Source: Methanocellales archaeon
Lineage (GTDB): Archaea; Halobacteriota; UBA148
DNA length: 8,663 nt
NCBI GenBank assembly: GCA_013415795.1
Contig: JAAEEL010000044.1
Coordinates: 1 to 8,663 of the forward strand
Direction of reading: 5' to 3'
Shown here: positions 1 to 5,685 of the stretch, piece after piece
How the letters are laid out: the number at the start of each line of letters is the position of its first letter
Numbering within the stretch: the first letter of the stretch is position 1
Notes under the pieces: generated by a model
The model's database searches: none
What the model saw: only the letters and a program-made list of their open reading frames with translations
Told to the model about the DNA's origin: nothing
Translations under genes and position numbers: made by a program

Positions 1-1
1 G

Positions 2-592
2 GCAATATCCCTTGTGGGAGAGCCAACTTTATACCCTTTTCTGAAAGAGCTGATCGAAGAATTTCATGGACGTCAAATGAGCACTTTTCTCGTTACTAAC
101 GGGACAAACCCAGAAACGCTTGCAGAATTAGGGCCCACGCAACTATATATATCCTTGAATGCACCGGATAGGGAAACCTATACTAGAATTTGCAATCCCA
201 TTCAAGATAAATGGTCAAAAATAAACGAATCCTTGGAACTTTTGCCCACTTTAAATACGAGGACGGTGATCAGAATCACGCTCGTAGAAGGATTAAACCT
301 GAAAGAGCCGGAAAAATATGCGCGCCTTATAGAAAAATCAGAGCCAGACTACATAGAAATAAAGGCATACATGCACTTGGGCTTCTCAAGACAAAGGCTT
401 CCTAGAAGTGCTATGCCCTCTCATGAGGATGTTCTGGGCTTCTCTAAGCGGCTTGCTTATGAATCTGGCTACAAGATCGCTGATGATGCTGAAGTTAGCA
501 GAGTTGTCCTTCTGTCTAAGACAGGTAAGGTAAATAATATATCACTTCCCCATACCCAGCATTTTCTTGATCCTGTCCATGATTCCCATTGA
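2..592 (+). CDS. taw1: tRNA 4-demethylwyosine synthase, Tyw1 (C-terminal part, cut by window start)
   Basis: Archaeal Tyw1/Taw1 is a radical SAM enzyme that condenses N1-methylguanosine-37 of tRNA-Phe with carbons from pyruvate to give 4-demethylwyosine, the first tricyclic step of wyosine synthesis. The frame is open from the left edge (A-I-S-L-V-G-E-P-T), so the GTG at 14 is internal and the N-terminus with the CxxxCxxC cluster lies outside the window. Visible family signatures are GEPTLYP (SAM-binding GGE-like motif), VTNGTNPE, YISLNAP, then EPDYIEIKAYMHLGFSRQRLP and the conserved C-terminal DDAEVSRVVLL. About 196 residues are present; archaeal homologues are a little over 300. After LLSKTGK the last 20 residues do not look conserved and are written over the opposite-strand small gene. 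The family call is strong; the missing start cannot be judged. Confidence 0.93.
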   Translation, partial: AISLVGEPTLYPFLKELIEEFHGRQMSTFLVTNGTNPETLAELGPTQLYISLNAPDRETYTRICNPIQDKWSKINESLELLPTLNTRTVIRITLVEGLNLKEPEKYARLIEKSEPDYIEIKAYMHLGFSRQRLPRSAMPSHEDVLGFSKRLAYESGYKIADDAEVSRVVLLSKTGKVNNISLPHTQHFLDPVHDSH

Positions 593-655
593 CCCTTTCT
601 TCTCTGCCTTTTCTGCTTTTGGCTTTTCTTCAACCTTCTCGTCTTTTTTGGCCAT
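542..655 (-). CDS. 37-residue charged small protein with C-terminal amphipathic helix, unknown function
   Basis: The frame is open further upstream (to 784), but the ATG at 655 is the best start. An AAGGTG ribosome-binding site lies about 7 nt ahead of it (minus-strand GTCTAAGGTGTTATTA then ATG), and an earlier in-frame ATG at 673 lies upstream of that site. The product begins MAKKDEKVEEKPK, is built of K/E/A repeats to about residue 20, then ends in GSMGIMDRIKKMLGMGK. In that tail, hydrophobic M/I/L residues alternate with K/R/D as in an amphipathic helix that could lie on a membrane or on RNA. It has no cysteine or aromatic residue. Its 3' end overlaps the tyw1 3' end by 51 bp, tail to tail. 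TATA-like sequence on the minus strand around 685-698 fits a promoter. I do not recognise a family. It could be a chance frame, but the ribosome-binding site, promoter and protein-like composition argue for a real gene. Confidence 0.55.
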   Translation of the reverse strand: MAKKDEKVEEKPKAEKAEKKGSMGIMDRIKKMLGMGK

Positions 656-684
656 TAATAACACCTTAGACATCGATATATGAT

Positions 685-698
685 TTATAGTATAAAAG
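685..698 (-). promoter_or_regulatory. Probable TATA region for the 37-residue gene
   Basis: Reading the minus strand, CTTTTATACTATAAAT ends about 30 bp ahead of the ATG at 655. An archaeal start about 25 bp downstream of it would fall near 662-672, giving a very short leader that carries the AAGGTG site. The plus-strand reading (TATAAAAG at 691) is also TATA-like, so direction is inferred from position only. Confidence 0.35.
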
Positions 699-720
699 AC
701 TGCCTGATATAGCATAGATA

Positions 721-730
721 CTTTAAATAG
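721..730 (+). promoter_or_regulatory. TATA box of the sepS operon
   Basis: CTTTAAATAG matches the archaeal TATA consensus closely. Transcription would begin near 750-755, leaving a leader of about 15-20 nt before the ATG at 769. No strong Shine-Dalgarno is visible in that leader (GGGATG at 756-761 is the closest). Confidence 0.55.
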
Positions 731-768
731 AGAATATCCACAATATCCCTTAATTGGGATGTAACACC

Positions 769-2313
769 ATGAAATTCGATCCAAACGAGATCAAAGAAAG
801 TGCAAAAAAAGATTTTGAGAAGACATGGTCGGAAACATCAAGACTTTTAGTCGGTGAAAGAAGCTTTAAGTTTCCAAAGAGGAGGGGAAAAAAACATCTG
901 ATTACAATCTATTCGGATAAAGCCGGAGACATCCTGCTCGAAATGGGATTTGATGAGGTTGTTCTAAAGCCCATCTGGGAAGATCAACACGTTCGACTTC
1001 AATACGGGCCAGAGGCACCGGCAATATTGGACCGCCTATATTATCTTGCAACCCTTCCAAGACCTGACATTGGCTTATCCGATTCGAAGAAAAAAATGAT
1101 CAGGCATAAGATCGGGGGCTTCGATAGATTTGATGAACTCCAAGAAATCTTGAAGGACTATAAGAGAGAAAATATAGTGGGTGGGGAGGACTTTACTGAG
1201 GCTTTAGTCACTAGATTAGGCATAACAACCGAGGACGCGCATTATTTGATCAATGATGTATTTTTTGAACTAAAGAATATCAAGCCAAAATCATCATCCT
1301 TAACTTTGCTATCTCACATCACAACAGCATGGTTTCCGACGCTTCAGGCCATCCAAGATAAAAAAGGTTTGCCGGTAATGTTGTTCACCACCGGCTGGCG
1401 TTTTCGGAGAGAGCAAAGAGAAGATGCTACACACCTGAGAGCACACTACAACCTAAGCATGGTTGTCATGGACGAAAACCTGAACATAGAAGACGGAAAG
1501 TACATCACCGAGGAATTCTTCAGTCGAATGGGGTATGAGGTAGAATTCAGGCCTAAACCAAATAATCCTGCTTACTATGCTCCTGGGACAAACTATGAGG
1601 TATTCGTCAAACATCCAGAAATGGGTTGGGTTGAAGTTACAGAGATTGGCATGTACTCACCGATCGCTCTCGCCAACTATGACATCAAATATCCTGTGTT
1701 TAACTCAGGTCCAGGTCTGGGTAGGATCATAATGTTGTCCGAGAACATATCTGATATAAGAGAGGTTCATTTCCCAGAAATGTATGTTGAGCTTCATCTG
1801 AGCGATGAGCAAATTGGGGGCATGATATCTATCGATAAGTTACCCGAGACCCCAACTGGTAAGGAAATCGCCAAAGCGATAATTGATACCTGTGAGAAAT
1901 ATGGCAATGAACCCTCTCCTTGTAGGTATGACGCTTGGGAAGGCGAAATTTGTGGCGAGAAAATTAAGGTTTATATAGTGGAACCAGAGGAAAACACAAG
2001 GCTCTGTGGACCCGCCGTTCTCAATGAGGTTGTGGTCCATGATGGATCGATCTTTGGTGTTCCTAGAACGAAAAAATATGAGGAGCTTTTTGAGAAGGGT
2101 TTTAAGACAAACATTCGATTCGTCGATGGATTTGCTGGATTAGCAGCACACGAAATTGAGCAAGGATGCGATGAGACTCGGATAAGAATGGCAAGGTCGC
2201 CCTCTGATGTAAATATTATGGTAGATCCAGTTGCGGTAAGATATGTTCAGGGCAAAAACAAGAAGATAGATATTAGAGGTCCAGTTTTTACTACGGTAAA
2301 GGTTGAAAGATGA
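769..2313 (+). CDS. sepS: O-phosphoseryl-tRNA(Cys) synthetase, SepRS
   Basis: SepRS is a class II aminoacyl-tRNA synthetase that charges tRNA-Cys with O-phosphoserine. The partner SepCysS then converts this to Cys-tRNA-Cys, the indirect cysteine route of many methanogens and Archaeoglobi. The product is 514 residues, close to the family's usual length. Recognisable stretches are MKFDPNEIKESAKKDFEKTW at the N-terminus, the SHITTAWFPTLQ segment (183-194, His183/Thr185 probably in the phosphoserine pocket), class II motif 2 in TTGWRFRREQREDATHLRAHYN (207-228), and motif 3 in FNSGPGLGRIIML (311-323). The region after about 340 forms the C-terminal tRNA-binding part. A TTG at 754 would add five residues, but the ATG at 769 begins the conserved MKFDP and fits the TATA spacing. 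It overlaps the next gene by 4 bp (ATGA at 2310-2313), so the two are one operon. No sepCysS gene lies in the window. Confidence 0.96.
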   Translation: MKFDPNEIKESAKKDFEKTWSETSRLLVGERSFKFPKRRGKKHLITIYSDKAGDILLEMGFDEVVLKPIWEDQHVRLQYGPEAPAILDRLYYLATLPRPDIGLSDSKKKMIRHKIGGFDRFDELQEILKDYKRENIVGGEDFTEALVTRLGITTEDAHYLINDVFFELKNIKPKSSSLTLLSHITTAWFPTLQAIQDKKGLPVMLFTTGWRFRREQREDATHLRAHYNLSMVVMDENLNIEDGKYITEEFFSRMGYEVEFRPKPNNPAYYAPGTNYEVFVKHPEMGWVEVTEIGMYSPIALANYDIKYPVFNSGPGLGRIIMLSENISDIREVHFPEMYVELHLSDEQIGGMISIDKLPETPTGKEIAKAIIDTCEKYGNEPSPCRYDAWEGEICGEKIKVYIVEPEENTRLCGPAVLNEVVVHDGSIFGVPRTKKYEELFEKGFKTNIRFVDGFAGLAAHEIEQGCDETRIRMARSPSDVNIMVDPVAVRYVQGKNKKIDIRGPVFTTVKVER

Positions 2314-3002
2314 GTTTGCTTTTATTACTACCAACTTTAAATGAAGAGGCAGCGTTAAGAGCATTGGCAGAAGAAATTCCTGATGAGTTTGACGTTCTTA
2401 TAGTGGATGGGTATTCGACGGATGAAACGAAGAATGTTGCACTTAAGTATAATTGGAAATTTATCACACAAAGATATGGCAAGGGCAAGGGATGTGCTAT
2501 TAGAACGGCTATGGAAGAATTCCTGAAGACTAATTATGACTATCTTGGTATTATTGATGCTGATTATAGCAATGATCCTAAAGATACTCAGCGAATGTTA
2601 AAAGTTCTCGAGAAGAACGACTTTGACGTTTTGTTGGGCAGTCGAGATATACATAGGCAGAGAGAACTCCTTGGATGGTTTTCAGTATTCATCAATAGTT
2701 TCACTTCAACTGTTGCCTCTTGGATGTATGGATATAGGTTGACGGATATCCAGACGGGCTGTTGGGTTTTTACTAGAAATGCAGCGGATAAAATTCTTCC
2801 AAATTTAATTGCAAAAGGATTTGAGGTTGAATATGATCTGCTATACAATATATGGAGATGTGGGCTGAAGGTAGGGGAAACTCCTGTGGGTTTCAGAGAA
2901 AGGGTAGGAGAATCCAAATTTTCCACGCAACATAGGTTCAAGCAGATAATACACGGCTTGCGTTACGTTTACTGGAGTTTGCAACATCTACAAAAAAAGT
3001 AG
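2310..3002 (+). CDS. Family 2 glycosyltransferase (dolichol-phosphate sugar synthase-like, soluble)
   Basis: This GT2 enzyme probably moves a sugar from a nucleotide donor to a polyprenyl (dolichol) phosphate on the cytoplasmic face of the membrane, for glycoprotein or glycolipid assembly. Visible motifs are LPTLNEE (7-13), VDGYSTDET (32-40), GKGKGCAIRTAM (57-68), the metal-binding DAD (83-85) within IIDADYSNDP, GSR (110-112), TDIQTGCWVFTR (145-156), FEVEYDLL (171-178) and RVGESKFS (198-205). At 230 residues it is the catalytic domain alone. It has no C-terminal membrane segments, unlike larger DPM-type enzymes. It starts inside the sepS stop codon (ATGA), so translation is coupled. The functional link to SepRS is not obvious, and the exact sugar and acceptor cannot be read from sequence. 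An undecaprenyl- or glycolipid-directed GT2 is the main alternative. Confidence 0.88.
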   Translation: MSLLLLLPTLNEEAALRALAEEIPDEFDVLIVDGYSTDETKNVALKYNWKFITQRYGKGKGCAIRTAMEEFLKTNYDYLGIIDADYSNDPKDTQRMLKVLEKNDFDVLLGSRDIHRQRELLGWFSVFINSFTSTVASWMYGYRLTDIQTGCWVFTRNAADKILPNLIAKGFEVEYDLLYNIWRCGLKVGETPVGFRERVGESKFSTQHRFKQIIHGLRYVYWSLQHLQKK

Positions 3003-3064
3003 TATTTCAAAATATTTTTAAAACGAAATCTTTAAGTCAACCTATTTCAATATATTTTAAAATA
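3003..3064 (+). repeat. Direct AT-rich repeat ahead of the permease, with TATA box in second copy
   Basis: TATTTCAAAATATTTTTAAAA at 3003-3023 and TATTTCAATATATTTTAAAA at 3043-3062 are near copies, 40 bp start to start (about four helical turns). The second copy also forms an imperfect inverted repeat, TATTTCAA (3043-3050) against TTAAAATA (3057-3064). It contains the likely TATA element (TTTTAAAATA) whose start would fall near 3085, almost leaderless for the ATG at 3094. The first copy carries a T5 run just after the glycosyltransferase stop that could end that operon. Confidence 0.5.
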
Positions 3065-3093
3065 CTTTATTGTAGTTTAGTGATATTAGACAT

Positions 3094-4158
3094 ATGATAA
3101 ATATAATACCTATACTATTGGTTGGAATAGATTCCCTGAAAGAATACCTCGCTCTTCACGTATTAACGTGCTTAGTGCCAGCATTCTTCTTGGCAGGCGC
3201 CATAGCATCTCTGATGTCCAAGGAATCGCTGTTGAAATACCTTGGCGGGGGAACTAAAAGATACGTGTCATACACAATTGCTGCAACCAGTGGATGTCTT
3301 CTGGCGGTATGCAGCTGCACTGTTCTTCCACTATTTGCCGGAATCTATAGGAGAGGCGCCGGAATAGGGCCTGCAACTGCTTTCCTATATTCTGCCCCAG
3401 CGATTAACATACTTGCCGTGGTTTACACTGCGCAGGCGATAGGATACGATCTTGGAGTTGCAAGAGCTATAGCTGCGATATTACTGTCAGTCTTCATCGG
3501 TCTTGCTATGGCCTTTGCTTTTGAGATGCGTACGAAGGAGAAAATTTTAGAGAACGTTCAAATACCTATAGTCAGTCAACCAACAGATAATCAAAGACCA
3601 AACTATGGGATACCATCGATTTTCATATTGTTGATTGTAATTTTGGTGATCGGCCCCTCCAAGATCTCATGGGGCGTCAAGTTGCCGATACTTACATCGG
3701 TTATCACAATCGCTGTTGTCCTATCCTCTAAATGGCTCACGAAAGACGAACAGGAGGAGTGGATGCGCGAAACACGGACTCTCATCAAGATGATAGTCCC
3801 CCTTCTACTGGCCGGCGTTTTCTTAGCAGGGATCATTATTGACATGATTCCGATCTGGGTAATTCAGACTTATCTTGGCGGTAATTCAATAACATCTAAT
3901 GCTATTGCATCGGTTTCAGGAGCTCTCATGTACTTCGCAACCCTGACTGAGGTACCCATAGTTGGAATGTTGCTTAGTTCTGGCATGGGACGTGGTCCTG
4001 CTCTTACATTACTGTTGGCAGGTCCCGCTCTGAGCTTACCAAACATGATCGTCATTGGAAGGATTATGGGCGCAAAGAGGACCTTTTTGTACATGTTGTT
4101 AGTGGTAACAATGGCTATAATATCTGGAATTACATTTGGGTACATGATTGGAATATAA
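3094..4158 (+). CDS. COG0701/DUF318 permease (ArsP-like), multi-pass membrane protein
   Basis: The 354-residue product belongs to the permease family that includes ArsP, an efflux carrier for trivalent organoarsenicals. Family members in archaea are mostly uncharacterised. Hydrophobic segments suggest about ten membrane spans in two halves, around 20-41, 58-85, 92-118, 122-146, 172-212, 233-256, 268-290, 301-318 and 330-352. The loop between the halves (147-170) is polar. Signature residues include GGGTKRY (51-57), the conserved SGCLLAVCSCTVLPL (66-80, with Cys68, Cys73 and Cys75), LYSAPAINILAVV (98-110) and LTEVPIVGMLLSSGMG in the second half. The CxC pair suits binding of a soft metal, metalloid or thiol compound. 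It stands alone, with its own promoter and an AT-rich repeated element upstream. The ArsR-type gene 489 bp downstream may regulate it, but that is inference. The substrate is unknown. Confidence 0.88.
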   Translation: MINIIPILLVGIDSLKEYLALHVLTCLVPAFFLAGAIASLMSKESLLKYLGGGTKRYVSYTIAATSGCLLAVCSCTVLPLFAGIYRRGAGIGPATAFLYSAPAINILAVVYTAQAIGYDLGVARAIAAILLSVFIGLAMAFAFEMRTKEKILENVQIPIVSQPTDNQRPNYGIPSIFILLIVILVIGPSKISWGVKLPILTSVITIAVVLSSKWLTKDEQEEWMRETRTLIKMIVPLLLAGVFLAGIIIDMIPIWVIQTYLGGNSITSNAIASVSGALMYFATLTEVPIVGMLLSSGMGRGPALTLLLAGPALSLPNMIVIGRIMGAKRTFLYMLLVVTMAIISGITFGYMIGI

Positions 4159-4396
4159 TGCAAAATACTTTGGAGAAGAGAAAATTAAGAATGAACTAAA
4201 AGTGTACCTGTACGGTTATATCCAAGAGAAAAATAATTATACGAAAACTAAATAATCAGTAATCAAAGTAAAATGTGTGCTGGTTATTTAAAGGATTTTG
4301 GAACTGCCATTGAAGTTGAAAGAGAGTATTTTTTTGACTCAAGGATCGAATAACTGAAAATAAAAGCGTTTGTAAAAGCATCTGTAATGCAATAAT
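4159..4396. other. AT-rich non-coding stretch after the permease
   Basis: No convincing gene or structural RNA is visible. It holds GTACCTGTAC (4204-4213), a TATA-like TTATTTAAAGG (4284-4294) and a T7 run at 4329-4335 that could act as a terminator. A 12-bp tandem pair, TAAAAGCGTTTG/TAAAAGCATCTG (4361-4384), differs at two of twelve positions. The AAAATACTTT at 4162-4171 repeats a 10-mer found in the permease promoter (about 3060-3068), which may be chance in such AT-rich DNA. Confidence 0.4.
4361..4384. repeat. 12-bp tandem repeat pair ahead of the doubtful 64-codon frame
   Basis: TAAAAGCGTTTG (4361-4372) is followed directly by TAAAAGCATCTG (4373-4384), 10 of 12 bases equal. It is followed by the inverted repeat ATGCA-ATAATA-TGCAT (4387-4402), which spans the ATG at 4397. 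It could be a regulator site or simply low-complexity drift. Confidence 0.35.
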
Positions 4397-4591
4397 ATGC
4401 ATCTAATCAATACTAACGTTAAGAAAGTACTTTATGTAATTAGAATCAATTTGGGAGTAGGAGAAATTAATCGATATTGCGATGATTATGGAATAGACCC
4501 CGAGTATTTAATCTCTGATAGTAATTTAAGTACAAATACGATTATTAAGGTTTCAGTTCGAGAGGAAAAGCACAGTTCTTCGATAATATGA
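4397..4591 (+). CDS. Doubtful 64-residue hypothetical protein
   Basis: This is the only open frame of note in the gap between the permease and arsR. The product runs MHLINTNVKKVLYVIRINLG, then a more protein-like middle GEINRYCDDYGIDPEYLI, then SNLSTNTIIKVSVREEKHSS. No ribosome-binding site precedes it. A TATA-like GAAAATAAAAG at about 4356-4367 would fit a nearly leaderless transcript. I recognise no domain. The middle resembles a short helical segment, so it may be the remnant of a decayed gene. It could equally be a chance frame in AT-rich DNA. Confidence 0.27.
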   Translation: MHLINTNVKKVLYVIRINLGVGEINRYCDDYGIDPEYLISDSNLSTNTIIKVSVREEKHSSSII

Positions 4592-4639
4592 ATGAATTGT
4601 TTCTGAGATGTGTGTTAAATGAAGATTATTCAAAGAAAT

Positions 4640-4644
4640 GAGGT
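4640..4644 (+). promoter_or_regulatory. Ribosome-binding site of the arsR-type gene, start-deciding
   Basis: GAGGT lies only 3 nt from the ATG at 4648 but 9 nt from the second ATG at 4654. The spacing favours translation from 4654 (product MIRQYIIS...), though 4648 is the longer reading. A short inverted repeat, TGAA-GATTA-TTCA (4620-4632), sits just upstream and resembles the half-sites of ArsR/SmtB operators. Confidence 0.45.
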
Positions 4645-4647
4645 CCA

Positions 4648-4977
4648 ATGGCAATGATTCGCCAATATATCATATCACCGGAGACATTAGGAAAAGTCAA
4701 AGCGTTGGCAGAAGAGGATACTAAAGCCATAACATCAACTCTCCAAATACTTTCTTATCCAGTAAGATTACAAATTCTCAGGGCATTGGGGGTCGAAGAT
4801 CTATGTGTTTGCGTTCTAGTTGAAATCACAGGGCATCAGCACTCAGCACTTTCATATCACCTAAAACAGTTAAAAGAAGCCGACTTGGTCGATTCAAATC
4901 GTGATGGTAATTTTTTGATATATCATCTTACTGATAGAGGTAAAAAGGTGTTGAAAAGTATTGATAATATGATATGA
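4648..4977 (+). CDS. ArsR/SmtB-family winged-helix repressor with CxC metal-binding motif
   Basis: The product (109 residues, or 107 from the second ATG) is a typical small ArsR-family dimeric repressor that leaves DNA when it binds a metal, metalloid or thiol-reactive ligand. After an N-terminal helical extension (1-30) comes LQILSYPVRLQILRAL (32-47), then DLCVCVLVEITG (51-62), HSALSYHLKQLKEADLV (65-81, recognition helix) and the wing NRDGNFLIYHLT (84-95). Cys53 and Cys55 match the first two ligands of the ELCVCDLC motif of arsenic-sensing ArsR. The third cysteine is replaced by Val58, and two histidines (63, 65) follow. Its stop overlaps the endonuclease V start (ATGA, 4974-4977), so the two are co-translated. 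The likely targets are its own promoter and perhaps the upstream permease. The family is certain; the ligand is not. Confidence 0.9.
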   Translation: MAMIRQYIISPETLGKVKALAEEDTKAITSTLQILSYPVRLQILRALGVEDLCVCVLVEITGHQHSALSYHLKQLKEADLVDSNRDGNFLIYHLTDRGKKVLKSIDNMI

Positions 4978-5636
4978 TAAGAGATATATTTCCATCTGAA
5001 CAAGATTTTGTCTCTCTCATCCGAGCACAAGAAATGGTTGCATCCCGTGCATTGGTGGAGGATCAGTTTGGAGTGTTAAAGACAATAGCAGGAGTTGATC
5101 AGGCCTTTCTCGATGACAAAATCATCTCTGGGATAGTCATTCTGGATTATAATACCATGGATGTTATTGAAAAAGCGTATTCGATAAAATATGTTGAATT
5201 CCCTTATATCCCGTCTTTTCTTTCTTTCAGGGAGGGTCCTGCGATAATAAGTGCTTTTCGCTCTCTGAAGATGAGACCCGATTTACTAATGATCGATGGG
5301 TGTGGCATCAATCATCCTAGGTCAGCTGGACTGGCGACGCACATTGGCGTAGCACTAGATATGGTAACAATAGGCGTTGCAAAGAATTTGTTGTGTGGTA
5401 TTATCGAGAAGCCAATAAACATCTGGGATTATAGTCCAATAACATTGCATGACCAATATGTTGGTGCATCGCTCCTATCAAAAAAAGGTTGTAATCCTAT
5501 CATCATAGCTCCAGGGCATAAAGTCTCTTTGAGTTCTACGATCGATATCGTGAGATATTGTTTGCGTGGACAAAAACTGCCAGATCCGATACGAATCGCT
5601 CATAAGTATGTGGGTGATATAAAGCGTAAGCTTTAA
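4974..5636 (+). CDS. nfi: Endonuclease V (deoxyinosine/inosine-specific nuclease)
   Basis: Endonuclease V cuts the second phosphodiester bond 3' of deoxyinosine (and in many homologues inosine in RNA), starting repair of deaminated adenine. The 220-residue length is normal. Catalytic landmarks are all present: GVDQAF with Asp42, YIPSFLSFREGP with Glu87, DGCGINHPR with Asp108, GVAKNLLCG with Lys137, and PGHKVSL with His182. The PYIPSFLSF wedge motif that probes damaged DNA is intact (77-85). One oddity is Cys110 in DGCG, where most homologues I know carry His, Gln or Asn. The gene begins inside the stop codon of the ArsR-type gene, so its expression is tied to that regulator. This is unusual company for a repair enzyme. 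It is followed by 49 bp holding the rbkR promoter. Confidence 0.95.
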   Translation: MIRDIFPSEQDFVSLIRAQEMVASRALVEDQFGVLKTIAGVDQAFLDDKIISGIVILDYNTMDVIEKAYSIKYVEFPYIPSFLSFREGPAIISAFRSLKMRPDLLMIDGCGINHPRSAGLATHIGVALDMVTIGVAKNLLCGIIEKPINIWDYSPITLHDQYVGASLLSKKGCNPIIIAPGHKVSLSSTIDIVRYCLRGQKLPDPIRIAHKYVGDIKRKL

Positions 5637-5638
5637 AA
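5631..5638 (+). promoter_or_regulatory. TATA box of the rbkR-ribB operon
   Basis: CTTTAAAA spans the nfi stop codon. Transcription would start near 5658-5662, giving a leader of about 25 nt that contains the GAGGAT ribosome-binding site (5675-5680) ahead of the ATG at 5686. Confidence 0.5.
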
Positions 5639-5646
5639 CTCTATCT

Positions 5647-5660
5647 TATCAATATTGATA
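5647..5660. promoter_or_regulatory. Candidate RbkR operator: perfect 14-bp palindrome
   Basis: TATCAATATTGATA is a perfect palindrome, extending to 18 bp with one mismatched pair (C at 5645 against G at 5662). It lies between the TATA box and the predicted transcription start of rbkR. A dimeric repressor bound there would block initiation. RbkR proteins are known to repress riboflavin genes, often including their own operon, so autoregulation is the simplest reading. Confidence 0.55.
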
Positions 5661-5685
5661 TGCAAACCAAAATTGAGGATTATCT

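Noticed and set aside
211..405. 64-codon frame inside tyw1
   Set aside because: It is a second frame within conserved tyw1 sequence; its arginine- and lysine-rich product looks like an out-of-frame translation.
2588..2941. Antisense 117-codon frame opposite the glycosyltransferase
   Set aside because: It lies opposite conserved GT2 motifs and has serine/leucine-rich composition with no domain; it is a shadow of the real gene.
3870..4163. Antisense 97-codon frame opposite the permease
   Set aside because: It lies wholly opposite a clear membrane-protein gene; its I/M/P/R-rich make-up is the expected shadow, with no ribosome-binding site.
5637..5685. FMN riboswitch ahead of the riboflavin genes
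   Set aside because: The gap is only 49 bp, far too short for an FMN riboswitch, and archaea use the RbkR protein instead. A protein operator fits better.
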